A DNA stretch of 64,000 nucleotides from Anthoceros angustus (lineage: Eukaryota; Streptophyta; Anthocerotopsida; Anthocerotales; Anthocerotaceae): contig MU008209.1 in assembly GCA_010909165.1 (NCBI GenBank), positions 124,001-188,000 on the forward strand, written 5' to 3'. Position 1 is the stretch's first letter. Each line of letters starts with the position of its first letter. Below, one piece after another: positions 43,106 through 53,782 of this stretch. Position numbers and translations under genes: made by a program. The notes under the pieces are model-generated. The model did no database searches and was not told the DNA's origin. It saw nothing but the letters and a program-made list of their open reading frames with translations.

Positions 43106-44264
43106 GGCGGTCTATTTGTCTCTTGGACAAATGAACTTCAGCCACCCTTCTGTCTCAGATGTGCCTGCAAGTGGGTAAGCAACTCTGAAAAACTCGATTA
43201 GTCCTTTCCTTCTTCCTGTTAGCCTTTTTGCATCAGACCATCAATCATCCGTATTCCTGCTGCCCAGGTGGTGCAAGGCAGGGGGGGAGAAGAACCGATG
43301 AAAGCTTGAACAGCTTGTTGCTTAGCAGAAGCTGATATTAGCCGGATGGGAAGGGATCTGAGGGCGTGGCTGTATGATGGATTGCCAGCTTTCCATCAGG
43401 ATGAGCACAGTATTTCAATGGCCCTCCTGGAGAAATTTGTCGACAACATCAAATGATGTACAATTTTCCAAGTTCACCAGTGTTTTTGGCGCTGTCTTTT
43501 CACGAGGGTGCAGCTGGATGAAGTTGGTCCTTGTTGGTGACAAAGGCAAGGCAAGGCTCAATTCCTGTGTGCCATCTCGTCCCACGGCCTTCCTCCGTGA
43601 TGTGTCAGGCTCTCAGCACAGCAACACCGTGCATGATCCATCTGTGTGAGTGGCAGGGTGTTTGAATGCAGGAGTAAATGCATGAGAGCAGGGGTCGCCA
43701 TCTCTCATGTCCTGCTGTCCCGCAGACTTCCTTCCCACATGCTTTGTCCGTCCAGTCGCATTAGTTACAGGACATCCCTACTGGGAGTGGGTGCTGATGT
43801 ACCTAACCCGCAGTGGGGACACGCAAACGGCGAGATTGCAGATGCGCGGGGTCGTGAACGCGTTTTGACCCCCCGGTTCACCTCTTTTGGCCCGCGTGTG
43901 CCCGAGCTCCTTCCGCTTTCCCGTCACACGGCCCGGCCGAGCCAGCTGCAGCTGCCACCCAAGCGCCTTCATTCGCACTGTCGCTGGCCCGCTTCCCCTC
44001 GCAGCGGTGGCGCTTGCTGTAAGTTGCACACAGGAGCGCCGGCCCGCCCGCCCCCGCCGCCAATGCTCCTACCCTGCTTCCGCCTGCGTCTCGCCTAGGG
44101 CCCCCGCCTCCGCGCAGTCTCCGGTGAGCGGCCATCGGGTGTGGTGCGTCTCAGCGCGGCAATGTGATGCTGTCTTGGTTTTTGCGCATTCTGTAGCTTG
44201 TTTGGGATTGTTCTGCGCTTAGAGCACGACAGATCTGGCGCTGTGACTTGTCCCTCACTTTCAG
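43106..44264. other. Intergenic/5'UTR stretch before the small ORF
   Basis: 3'UTR of the preceding gene, then DNA with no supported frame, becoming GC-rich from about 43,800. The GC-rich part likely holds the promoter and first 5'UTR exon of the gene at 44,494. Confidence 0.4.
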
Positions 44265-44438
44265 GTAAGATCACTCATGTTCTGCGCTGAATTGTGCTTG
44301 TTTTCTTGCGGTTCGTGAATTGTATGCCTCTCGACTCAGGAAGTCTGCATATGGTTAGCCAATTGGCATCGGGTTGGTTCCTGTGTAAGATTTGTAGACG
44401 GACTCGTGCTTACTGTTGCTGTCATTTTTTGCTCCCAG
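44265..44438 (+). other. Probable 5'UTR intron
   Basis: Starts TTTCAG|GTAAGATC and ends after a pyrimidine-rich tract, GTCATTTTTTGCTCCCAG|GC; 174 bp, within the size range of the other introns here. It places the ATG at 44,494 in exon 2. Confidence 0.5.
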
Positions 44439-44493
44439 GCCTTGACCGGACATCTGCTGTCGTTGATAGCCTCTGTCTGATGGTTCAGTGACC

Positions 44494-44667
44494 ATGGACT
44501 CCACCGGGAGAATGGATGCGATTAAGCCAGGAAAGTCCTCGAAATCAAGCAACAGGCGAATGTGGAAATACACTTTCTACGACTATGAACATAAGATGAA
44601 GTTACAGGTCAAATCGAGCTGGCAGTGGCTCAAGAAGCAGTACCACACTGCCCTCGGACATGAGTAG
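44494..44667 (+). CDS. 57-residue small protein of unknown function
   Basis: ATG at 44,494 (context accATGG), stop TAG at 44,665. The protein starts MDSTGRMDAIKPGKSSKSSN and continues with an aromatic, basic second half (RMWKYTFYDYEHKMKLQVKS, then WQWLKKQYHTALGHE). Composition is protein-like and unlike the surrounding noncoding DNA, and a probable 5'UTR intron precedes it. No family recognised. It could also be the first exon of a longer gene, but no donor is obvious before the stop. Confidence 0.5.
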   Translation: MDSTGRMDAIKPGKSSKSSNRRMWKYTFYDYEHKMKLQVKSSWQWLKKQYHTALGHE

Positions 44668-45599
44668 CGGTTCTGGAAGTTAGCTGATGATGCAAGGCTT
44701 GCCTTTGGACAGTCGGAATTGTCCCTAGCGATTGTTCCACCATTTAGAGCTGCTCTAATGGCGCGGCGTTAGGCTGCTTTTGTAGCCTTGAGAATTGTGG
44801 ATTCCGGGAAGAATTGCTTGTTGCTCTCACAATTTTTGCTAGGCTCGCTCTTGGAGACTTTCGTTCTCTCCCTTTACCTTGTGAATATGGACTGTTCCGC
44901 ACAATTTCTACGTCTCTGTTTCCATCTTGTTGTAGCAACAACTGTAGTTACGGACGTCTCTGTTTTCACACAAGCGAGGCAGCGAGTATCAAGTTGACTT
45001 GGTTCAGAGGCTTCCAGAGCATGGACAGGAAACAGAAAAGAGACTGTTCCATGTAGTGACAGAGTGCGACAAAAAAGAACACTTTTAAGTTGCTGTGTAG
45101 TCGGATTTCTTGCCGATCACAGATTCAGCTGGCTGACAAAAGTCTGTTGTTCCATCATCGTGCCCTAAACCAAATTTTGAAAGAGACGCAAGCTGACACG
45201 TAACAACCAAGTGGACTGTAGTTACCAACCATGTTACCAGAGCATACTCTTATTCGAAAGCAGACCAGTGCTAAGGAAATTCTCTTAAAATTTGGTGGTA
45301 ATAAAAACATCAAGAAATGAAATGCCATTCCACTAAAAAAAGGAATGGAGTTCGTTCTAAGATACAGAAGATACAGGAGAGCCGGAGTCTAGGACTCCAG
45401 AACAGGTGGTACCCGGGCTGTCATGGAATTTTCAGTAACAGCAGACTGTGGGCCGAACTCGCCATAACACCATTTCCGGCAGAAGCCCAGGACTTCAGAA
45501 CCAAAAAATAACCAACTCAGTGTACCAGCTACATGAGCGCAAAAAGAGTTTTGAACCCCCATAAACTGCGAGAAAAAAGCCGCCGAAATGTACATAGCT
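44668..45599. other. Intergenic DNA between the small ORF and CRNKL1
   Basis: Probable 3'UTRs of two convergent genes. No coding frame that I can support. Confidence 0.4.
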
Positions 45600-47732
45600 C
45601 TACGTTGAGTCATCCTCGTCCACGTTAACCTTTTGCCTCTTCCACTTGTAAGCGGCTTCCAGAATCTTAATGTTGGGAACCATGCCTGCTTCCTCAGGGA
45701 AGATGTAGTCCGTGTACTCTTCGTACCCAGCTACAGTTCCATCTTCCGCAGAAATGGCACGCTTTCTCTTCACTCTTCTTGGCAACTTCCGTTGCACCAA
45801 AGTCACATCACCCAGCTCGTCAAAGCTTCGCTCCATCTCCAGCCATTCTTCAAGCAGCATTGCCCTCTCCTCTTTCTGTTCGGGTGCCCCTGACCGTAAG
45901 CTTTCAAAGGCCCTCTGAAATACATCTCTACACCGAAGCACCCTTTTTTGGTTGTGCTCCTGCAGAAGGCCTGCATCTGGCTCCCGGCCTTCTTCCTGTG
46001 CCCTTAATTCCTCTTGAGAAGACACAGCAGCTTCGAATTTTGCAAAACTTACCCAAACCTTGAGGTGTTTGGTACGGTTTAGCAACCGTTCATACAATTC
46101 CCTTGTTCTCTCATGTTCCCCTTCGGATATTTCAAACTCAATGTACGCCTTCCACAGCAACTCTGGCATATCCAAAACTGGCTGAGAAATGGCCAGCTCG
46201 AAAATAGCTCGTCCCCTTTCCGTTTCGCCCAGGGACCTCTCTAACTCTGCGAACTTGCTCCAAGCATAGCAGTTTGCCGGAGCCCAATCCAAGTACTTCT
46301 CGTACAGTGTTCTGCACCTGTCAATATTCCCCAGCTGCAGTTCTATCTCTATGTAAGTCTTGAATATCTTGTCCTTGGGAGCCATCCCGATGGCAGACCC
46401 CAATATCTGCCTGGCTGACTGCAGGTTCTTCTGTCGGATAGCAAACTGTGCAGCCATGAGCCAGATTTTCGCAAATGAAAACTGCTTATGTGGTATCAAC
46501 TTGAGGCACTCCTTGTACACATCCTTGGTCCGCTCCATGTCCTGAGCCTCCAGCTCTTCGTACAGAGCATAGTTTATCCACAAGTATATGTATCTTTGCC
46601 AGTACCTTTTCTCCTCTGCAGGTGGAACATTAGCCACAGCTCTCTCGTACACCTCCCTAACCTTCTCCTTCTCCCCAACACTCTCCTCCAGACGCACGTA
46701 GTCAAACCACGCATCATAGTTGAGCGGGTTTGCTTTCACCTGCTCCTCGTACTGAAACCTACGCTTCCCCACAATAACATCCTCTATTCCATCCCTGTCC
46801 CCAAACTGCCTCTCGAACGTGGCAAACTTCTTGTAAAGCTCCTCTGCCTGCGCCTTGGGGATGTGATCCAGAGCATACTTATAGATGCAACGAGCCCGTT
46901 CCACCTCCTTACACCGCTCCTCAAACTGGGCAAAGGCGACAAACAACTCCTCTGTCTGCCCGTCCTCCCCCAGCTGCTCCATGGCCCTCTCATAGCACTG
47001 TCTGGCACGCCCTATCTCCCCATTCTTCACTTCAAATTTTGCGTAACGTACCCAGGACCTCACAGTGGGATGACAATTCACATACCTATCGAACAAAGCC
47101 CTGGCCCTATCAACCTCGTTGTACCGGAGCTCAAACTTGATATAAGCCGCCCACCCGTGGTGGTCCGGCTCCCACATCATCCACCTCTCGAAAATCTGTC
47201 TGGCACCAGCGATGTTCCCCAGCATCTCCTCCATGTGGATGTACTTGTACCACAGCTGGTCTATCCTGGGCAGGAGAGACACAGCCCGGTCCCACACATT
47301 CCTGGCATGGTTCAAGAACCGGTTCTTCATCTCCATCTCCGCGTACTTGAGCCATAGCGTGGTGTTCCGGTAGTCCACCTCCAACGCCCTCTCCCAAATG
47401 GACCTGGCCCGGGCAAAGTCGTGCTGCTTCTCCTCCCACTGCGCGTACTTGACCCACACGCTGATGTTCCATCGCACCCGCCGAATTCGGTCTTCAAACT
47501 CCTTCCTCTGCCGCAACCTGTACTCCCCGAGCTCCTCAGCGTCGGCAATCTTCTGCTTGGGCGGCCGTATCTCCGCCTCCTGCCGCTCCCGGGCTTCCCT
47601 CAAAATCTGCTCCGCTGTAATCTGCACAGGCGCTGGCGTCTTGTTCTTTACCCTGGTCGGCCTCGGCAGCTTCACCTCCGTCTCCTTGGGCGTGAGGAAC
47701 CCCAGCGCCGGGTCTGCTTGTTTCGACGCCAT
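45600..47732 (-). CDS. CRNKL1: Crooked neck-like pre-mRNA splicing factor (Clf1/Syf3, HAT repeats)
   Basis: Single exon, 710 residues, ATG at 47,732. A core spliceosome scaffold of the Prp19-associated (NTC) complex, nuclear. The sequence is a chain of half-a-TPR (HAT) repeats: WVKYAQWEEKQHDFARARSI, LWLKYAEMEMKNRFLNHARN, LWYKYIHMEEMLGNIAGARQ, and so on to about residue 600. They are preceded by the conserved start VKLPRPTRVKNKTPAPVQIT and QILREARERQE, which is diagnostic of the crooked-neck family. The C-terminal stretch DYIFPEEAGMVPNIKILEAA and YKWKRQK is also typical. Length matches plant and animal orthologues. No frame break; lack of introns is notable against the short-intron genes nearby. 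Confidence 0.96.
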   Translation of the reverse strand: MASKQADPALGFLTPKETEVKLPRPTRVKNKTPAPVQITAEQILREARERQEAEIRPPKQKIADAEELGEYRLRQRKEFEDRIRRVRWNISVWVKYAQWEEKQHDFARARSIWERALEVDYRNTTLWLKYAEMEMKNRFLNHARNVWDRAVSLLPRIDQLWYKYIHMEEMLGNIAGARQIFERWMMWEPDHHGWAAYIKFELRYNEVDRARALFDRYVNCHPTVRSWVRYAKFEVKNGEIGRARQCYERAMEQLGEDGQTEELFVAFAQFEERCKEVERARCIYKYALDHIPKAQAEELYKKFATFERQFGDRDGIEDVIVGKRRFQYEEQVKANPLNYDAWFDYVRLEESVGEKEKVREVYERAVANVPPAEEKRYWQRYIYLWINYALYEELEAQDMERTKDVYKECLKLIPHKQFSFAKIWLMAAQFAIRQKNLQSARQILGSAIGMAPKDKIFKTYIEIELQLGNIDRCRTLYEKYLDWAPANCYAWSKFAELERSLGETERGRAIFELAISQPVLDMPELLWKAYIEFEISEGEHERTRELYERLLNRTKHLKVWVSFAKFEAAVSSQEELRAQEEGREPDAGLLQEHNQKRVLRCRDVFQRAFESLRSGAPEQKEERAMLLEEWLEMERSFDELGDVTLVQRKLPRRVKRKRAISAEDGTVAGYEEYTDYIFPEEAGMVPNIKILEAAYKWKRQKVNVDEDDST

Positions 47733-48720
47733 GGCAGCGATTGCCGCAGCTCCTGCGCCCGGCTTCTGCGCCCTAAGCTCCTACTTGTGAAGCAGGAGCA
47801 TGGGATTTCTATTAATTTCTTCTTATCCCAAACTTTTCTATACCTACTGTAGAGCAGACCCCGGAAAATCTAACCCTTTTAATTTTTGAGACAGGTTCGG
47901 CAGCCTAAATTTAGCCATTTTCCCGTTTTCAAAAATCTTCCCGAAGGCCTTCGATTCTCCTGCTCAATATCGCTGTGACGAGAGATCCCACACAAATGAA
48001 GGGAAGCAAAAACAAGAGCTTCATAATAGACAAAATAACGTGAAAGATCCACAAACAAGAACTAGGTGTTTGGGTTGTTCCTTTGGAGCTAGTGATACAG
48101 TCATATATATTGTACTATTTATATAGAGTACTATATGTAAAGAAGAATTTTTAAAATTTTAATATTTAAATAAAATAATTTCTTAAAATAGATTTTTAAT
48201 TTTTATAATTGATTTTTGCTAAACCGTCGCAATACATGTCCATATCTTCCCCTTCAACCAGCACTCTCTTAGAAATATGAAGAAGAAGGGAGAATCTTAA
48301 GCATCATTAAAAACTTTAATTTTTTTAGTTAAAACCACGTAGGAAAAGTGTCATAAAGAAATATGCCATGCTCACAATTCGTCAACAATATCTAGGAACC
48401 TTCGTCACCCTTGGCCGCATCATGTTTGGAACTAGATAACTCCTTAGATACGGGAACAATTCATAAATAACATATAAACTCATGAAAACTCCATTCATAG
48501 TTGCCAGAGTAGCATATTGAAATGCAATTATCTCTCCTTCTACCTTTTCCCCAATAATGAACATAAATATGTTTTGTATATTGATGAAAGGATTATGTCT
48601 AAGCCAGATAGAACCCTGACAATACGTGTTAAGAATAGTTGGTGTGGTCTAAGATGACCAAGCTCAGAAAGTAGAAGCCACAACCAAAATGCTCAAGGAC
48701 ACCAGTGAGTCTATAACTAG
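47733..48720. other. Upstream region of CRNKL1 and AT-rich intergenic DNA
   Basis: The first ~250 bp should include the CRNKL1 promoter and 5'UTR. From about 48,100 the sequence is strongly AT-rich with no supported gene. Confidence 0.4.
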
Positions 48721-48855
48721 GGATAACTCAAGCTATCTAGAAATGTGGCCAGGAACATCAACTAAGGATAACACAAACTATCTAGAAATGTGTTCAGGAA
48801 CATCAACTAAGGATAACACAAGCTATGTAGAAATGTGCTCAGGAACATCAATAAG
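48721..48855. repeat. 45-bp tandem repeat, 3 copies
   Basis: Copies start at 48,721, 48,766 and 48,811: ggataac(t/a)ca(a)..ctat(c/g)tagaaatgtg..caggaacatcaa. A few substitutions per copy. Confidence 0.9.
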
Positions 48856-49185
48856 TATGTAACGAGGGATAATCAAGTTTGCTAAGCATTTCGTCGGTTG
48901 GTGACCCATGCAAACGAGGCTTGATTGTGATGTGCACAATGCACTATTCAGGCATGCTATGGCTTGTTGGAATTGGCTCAACGAGTTCTTTTTCCGTAGA
49001 TTTCTCACGATTTTAGGAGCTGAAATTTGATCAGAATTGACGAGAAACTAACCATGCCCAAAACTTACAAGTTCAATTTCTAGCCTCTATTCGAAAATTT
49101 TGCATTCATTGCTAATGTAGTCTTGCTTAACATAAGAGTTACAAAGAGAAGATTTCTAAGGAAGAACTTAAATATTACAACAAGC

Positions 49186-49330
49186 CCCAATTGTAAATGG
49201 TATGTTAACCGAGGAGTTTCCTACCATATCACTAGCAATCGTGATTGCTTCTAAGTCATTTATTTCTCGTATTCATGAGTTTGATATTTATCTTGCTCAT
49301 AACTCATCTTATTTTATTGGAGGTGTAATA
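49186..49330 (+). mobile_element. Ty1/copia protease-region remnant
   Basis: Plus-strand frame NCKWYVNRGVSYHITSNRDC matches the copia protease entry W.(V/I)DSGAS.H(I/M)....; the catalytic DSG is NRG here. A shifted frame continues with HNSSYFIGG. A dead fragment of about 150 bp. Confidence 0.6.
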
Positions 49331-49903
49331 ATATTGATGGTTTTATTGTAAAATATAATATTTACAGAGCAAGACTACTGTAAAGTTTTTTGTAATGGTT
49401 TGTTAATTCTCGAAGAATTCATTACCTGCTCATGTTATTTGTCACCATGGAAAACTTCTGAACACACCAAGAATAAACTCGTTCATAAAAAGTCTGCAAT
49501 TAAGCTCACTCGAGGGTGAATCACAAACTTACAAGGACGCGAGATCTAGACCTTCCTTCCCGGTACTCGGCAGGAGCTTGTGGATGCAAAACATTGCAAT
49601 CAAGCTGGTGTGCCAAGTTCAGCCCATTTATAGGTAACGCTCATAGTGTGCATCCATACATATCATGCAACCATCGTGTGGCTGACTGCAGCATGCACAT
49701 ACATAGGGCAGCTACTGCCAGTCCCGTGACAAATTTGAGCACACCGACGGTTCTAGCCTGTTTGTTCACACATGTGCACTACAGCGACCTCCAAGGTTGG
49801 TTGTAATACCTTCTACTCTCAACGATCAAATTCTGTTGCAAGAGGCACTTGTTGAGCCAGTGCTTTTCAAGCAGGCGAGGTAGAGAACACAGGTCTCTGG
49901 TTC

Positions 49904-50400
49904 TCAGAAACCTGAAGAGGAGTTGTTGCAAGTGATGCACCCAACCCACATTGTTGCTGCACATGAGGGTTTTTGCAAGCCAGGTGAGTGATGTTGGATA
50001 TAAATATGCTTTGCCCTTGAGTGGTGCACAGGGTTCTTGATCAATGCCTTGCTTCCCTGGTTGTCACTTTGAAGAACACTTGACTGCACTTGGTGATACC
50101 CAATTTCTTCCATGAACCTTCTCAACCAAATGGCTTCTTTTGTAGCTTGTGTGGATGCCATGTACTCAGCCTTCACCGTAGACATTGCAACAGTTGGTTG
50201 CTTTTATAGCACCTCCCCTTAGGATAAAAACATATCCGGTTGTGGACCTCCTATCATCAAGATCGCTCCCCCAATCCGAGTCACAATGTCCAAGCAGTAT
50301 ATGTCCTTCATTTGAACCTAAAACTCAAGGTACATGACTGTGCCTTTCAAGTACCTCATTATCCTCATTACTGCACTTTCCTACCCTGCCCGCCATCCCT
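49904..50400 (-). mobile_element. Ty1/copia RNase H remnant
   Basis: Minus-strand frame 50,185-49,904: STVKAEYMASTQATKEAIWL, then DNQGSKALIKNPVHHSRAKH. This is the classic copia RNase H end (LSS.EAEY.A....KE..WL...L, .DN..A..L.KNP.FH.R.KHI). Upstream frames (to 50,400) hold a degraded GYVF/WGG-type region. The frame breaks after the KHI box, so it is a fossil. Confidence 0.8.
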
Positions 50401-50765
50401 CTCGGTTGCGCACAGAGTTTACATACGTGTTCCATGTTCAAGCTGTTGGCTGCTACAAGCACTGGACCTTTGAGTGGTTCTTCAACGTCCGACACCTTCG
50501 TCGATAGCTCACTGAAGAAAAAAAGGGTTTCCTGGCCCTGGCCCTGCTGGCAAGGGGCATGGCCTGCGCCTAGGAACGGTTCCCATACCTCATGAAAGAC
50601 GGCTTTCGTAATATTCGTTTGCATGTTTCAGTTTTGGCGCGTTGTCGAAGGACCGCAAAATTAGCTTACTATTTATCTGGAGTGAAGGAATGTCTGTCTT
50701 CGGCTATGCACGCAGCATGGCTGGGTCGCTCAGGGAGACCGCAATTTGGACGTGGCTAGGACGCG

Positions 50766-53651
50766 ATGGCCATGTTGCTCGAGCTCCCAACCAGGTTTCA
50801 GGTCTGCAGCAATTCCGCATTCCCGGAGTCTGGGGAAGCGTTGATCAAGCAATCCGCTGTACGGTCATGGATTCAGCCAAGCTCAGCCAAGCAAGGCTGT
50901 TGGGTGCGGGGAGGATATGGGGTTCACCCTTGCAGGAGACCACTGTGTGATTCGGGGCTAGTTTTTGCTGGAGGGGCCTATGCACTGGAAGGAGACGCAC
51001 AGAGGGATGTGCTAGAGTACTGGTGGCAACAATTCTTCCTGGATCCTGGACAGTGGTGGGACAACAGGATGGGTAAGAGCAGTCCCGGGCAGCCGGACTT
51101 CAGGCACAAGACGTCCAAGCAGGGCTTGTGGCTGCACAATTGTTGCAAGCCCAACTGGGTGCTTTCGAGGTTAGCACGGTGGGACGCTGACATTGGGAGT
51201 GGAGGAAGTGAAGGGGGTTTGGAGGTGGAGAGATTGAGCAGATGTTGTGAGGAGGGGGAGGTTGAGGCGGCTGTTGAAGCTTTGGACTTGTTGGTGGAAC
51301 GGGGATGGGAGGTTAGAGAGACTCTTGTTTATTGTGTGCTGAAGAAGTGTATGGGGCAGAAGGACTTGAGTTTTGGCAGGCGGGTTCATGCCTTTGCTGT
51401 CAGAAGTGGGCATGAGTTGAGCCCGTTCTTGGCAAACCACCTGATCTTGCTCTATGCCTCTCATAACAAGTTGGAGGAAGCAAGGCAGGTTTTTAGGAGT
51501 GTTGCTGCCCCGAATGCATACATGTGGGCTTCCATTGTCTTGGCTCATGCCCAGCATGAACAGCCTGCAGAGGCTATCGTGTTGTATCGGAGAATGCGGG
51601 ATTCAAGCTTGAAGCCAGACAACCATGTGTTCGTTGCGGTTCTTAAGGCCTGTGCCATGTCAGAGGATCTGGTTGCAGGGAGGGAAGTTTGTGCTGATAT
51701 CCTGGCAAGTGGTGTGAAAACCAATAAATTCGTGGGAAGCAGCCTTGTGAACATGTATGTAAAGTGTGGGAGCCTGGAGGAGGCTCGCGAAGTGTTTGAC
51801 AGTTTGCCCAAGAAAAGTGTGGTGACATGGACCGCTATGCTTGCAGGCTATGCGCAGCATGGCCTTGGTATAGAAGCTCTGGAACTGTATGCAAGTATGC
51901 AGCGGGAAGGTATAGTTCCACCCAATCATGTTACGTTTGTATGTCTGCTGCAGGCATGTGCCAGTGTCAGAGCCCTGCACCAAGGAAAGCAGCTGCATGC
52001 GCAAATTCAGCAGATGGGTCTGGAGGCTGATGTGGTTATTGGCAACTGCTTGGTGGACATGTATTCTAAATGTGGGAGCTTGCCTGACGCTCACAGAGTA
52101 TTTGAGACATTGTCCAGAAGGGATGTGGTGACATGGAATGCCATGCTCACAGGATATGCTCAGAATGGGCTTGGAAAAGAAGCCATTGCTCTTTATGCAC
52201 GCATGCAAGAAGAGGCAGCAACACCTGCTGATTCTGCCACCTTTGTGTCCCTTGTGCAAGCATGTGCTAACAGCAAGGATCTGCATCAGGGGAAGCAGCT
52301 TCACGCACAGATAAAGGAACAGGGTCTGGAAGCTGATCTGACAGTCGGAAACAGTTTGGTGGATATGTATTCGAAATGTGGAAGCATGGAAGATGCTCGG
52401 AGAGTCTTTGATGGCTTGCCGTCCAGAGATGTGGTGACATGGAATGCCTTGATCACAGGGTATACACAACAGGAGCTGGGCGGAGAAGCTCTGGCTCTGT
52501 ATGAAAGTATGCAAGGTGCAGGCACGACCGCAGGCAATCGTGTCACATATGTTGCCCTCCTTGGAGCATGTGCTAGCGTTGGTGCTGTGCATCAGGGGAG
52601 GCAGCTTCATCGACAAATAAGGGAAAGGGGACTGGAAGCTGATGTAGTCATTGGCAATGGCCTGGTTGACATGTACGTCAAGTGTGCCAGTTTGGACGAA
52701 GCTCGCCAAGTCTTCAATGAATTGCACACAAGAGATGTCGTAACGTGGAATGCTCTGCTCAATGGCTACGCAGAACATAGTGAGGCCGAGCTGGCTATGC
52801 AATCTTTCAAGGAAATGTGTCGTCAAGGCGTGCAGCCAGATGAGGCTACATTTATCTGCCTTCTTGTTGCTTGCAGTCATGCAGGCCTCGTGAACAAGGG
52901 CCTACAGTACTTCAGGATGATGATGGATGAGCATGGTATTGCACCCAACGACTATCATTATAACTGTTTAGTCGACCTCCTAGCACGAGCAGGCCATCTA
53001 GGTGAGGCAGAAGGCATCTTATGCAGCAAGCCATGTAGGAGTTCAGTGGCGGGTTGGACTTCACTTCTGAGTGCCTGCAAAGGCCATGGTGATGTAGATC
53101 GAGGAAGACGATGCTTTGACCACCTGATGAATCTGGATCCTCTAAACGGGAGCTACTATGTCCTCCTGGCAAACATCTATGCATCCGCAGGCAGGTGGGA
53201 CGAGGTCGACAGGATAGAAAGCTTGAGAAAGTCAGTGGGGGCTGTTAAGAAGCCTGCAAAGGCCTGCATCGAAGTGAACAACAAGGTACACGTGTTCACA
53301 GTAGGAGAAGAGAGGTACGATCTCTTACCAAAGCTGAGGAGCGTGAACTTGAGGTTGAAGGAGGAAGGGGGCCAAGTGCAAAAAACAGGGTTAGTTCTTA
53401 ACGACTTGTCCGAGGAGGATAGAAAAGACTCCTTGTGTGGACATGCGGAGAAACTTGCCTTGGCCTATGGTTTCCTGAACACTCCGGACGGCACAACTTT
53501 GTTAGTCACAAAAAATCTTCGTATGTGCTGCGAGTGCCACAGTGGCACCAAGATTATGTCACGTCTCGAGAAGCGAGACATCATTGTGAGAGACGCACAC
53601 CAAGTACACTGTTTTGTGAACGGCTCTTGTTCATGCGGGGATCGGCATTGA
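50766..53651 (+). CDS. PLS-DYW pentatricopeptide repeat protein, probable organellar RNA editing factor
   Basis: Single exon, 961 residues. ATG at 50,766 is the first in frame. The ~170-residue N-terminus lacks repeats and may include a targeting peptide. From about 190 to 800 there are many PPR units in P-L-S order (SLVNMYVKCGSLEEAREVFD, VVTWNAMLTGYAQNGLGKEA). They are followed by the E motifs (YYVLLANIYASAGRWDEVDR, EVNNKVHVFTVGEE) and a DYW domain with HAEKLALAYGF (HxE, about 893) and CCECH (zinc-binding, about 921-925). Family members bind a specific C in organellar transcripts and deaminate it. The last residues are CSCGDRH instead of CSCGDYW. Paralogous to the broken PPR copies at 4.3-6.8, 15.1-17.6 and 28.2-30.8 kb. 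Confidence 0.93.
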   Translation: MAMLLELPTRFQVCSNSAFPESGEALIKQSAVRSWIQPSSAKQGCWVRGGYGVHPCRRPLCDSGLVFAGGAYALEGDAQRDVLEYWWQQFFLDPGQWWDNRMGKSSPGQPDFRHKTSKQGLWLHNCCKPNWVLSRLARWDADIGSGGSEGGLEVERLSRCCEEGEVEAAVEALDLLVERGWEVRETLVYCVLKKCMGQKDLSFGRRVHAFAVRSGHELSPFLANHLILLYASHNKLEEARQVFRSVAAPNAYMWASIVLAHAQHEQPAEAIVLYRRMRDSSLKPDNHVFVAVLKACAMSEDLVAGREVCADILASGVKTNKFVGSSLVNMYVKCGSLEEAREVFDSLPKKSVVTWTAMLAGYAQHGLGIEALELYASMQREGIVPPNHVTFVCLLQACASVRALHQGKQLHAQIQQMGLEADVVIGNCLVDMYSKCGSLPDAHRVFETLSRRDVVTWNAMLTGYAQNGLGKEAIALYARMQEEAATPADSATFVSLVQACANSKDLHQGKQLHAQIKEQGLEADLTVGNSLVDMYSKCGSMEDARRVFDGLPSRDVVTWNALITGYTQQELGGEALALYESMQGAGTTAGNRVTYVALLGACASVGAVHQGRQLHRQIRERGLEADVVIGNGLVDMYVKCASLDEARQVFNELHTRDVVTWNALLNGYAEHSEAELAMQSFKEMCRQGVQPDEATFICLLVACSHAGLVNKGLQYFRMMMDEHGIAPNDYHYNCLVDLLARAGHLGEAEGILCSKPCRSSVAGWTSLLSACKGHGDVDRGRRCFDHLMNLDPLNGSYYVLLANIYASAGRWDEVDRIESLRKSVGAVKKPAKACIEVNNKVHVFTVGEERYDLLPKLRSVNLRLKEEGGQVQKTGLVLNDLSEEDRKDSLCGHAEKLALAYGFLNTPDGTTLLVTKNLRMCCECHSGTKIMSRLEKRDIIVRDAHQVHCFVNGSCSCGDRH

Positions 53652-53782
53652 CAAGCTTTTTGTGTCCAGTATCTGCAGGCGTTTGTACTCGTCTAAGACT
53701 GCCAGGTACCAAATATCAGAACTCTTAGCACTTCCAGCGGATGCGAAACGGTCTGTGCTACTTGACAACATATGTGACAACC

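Noticed and set aside
46488-47357. 289-codon plus-strand ORF opposite CRNKL1
   Set aside because: Antisense shadow of HAT repeats; leucine/proline-rich translation without a domain.
50642-50950. 102-codon plus-strand ORF overlapping the PPR start
   Set aside because: Different frame from the 961-codon gene, no motif, ends after a short overlap.
51660-52880. 406-codon minus-strand ORF opposite the DYW-PPR gene
   Set aside because: Antisense shadow of the PPR repeats; its own repetition reflects the PPR period.
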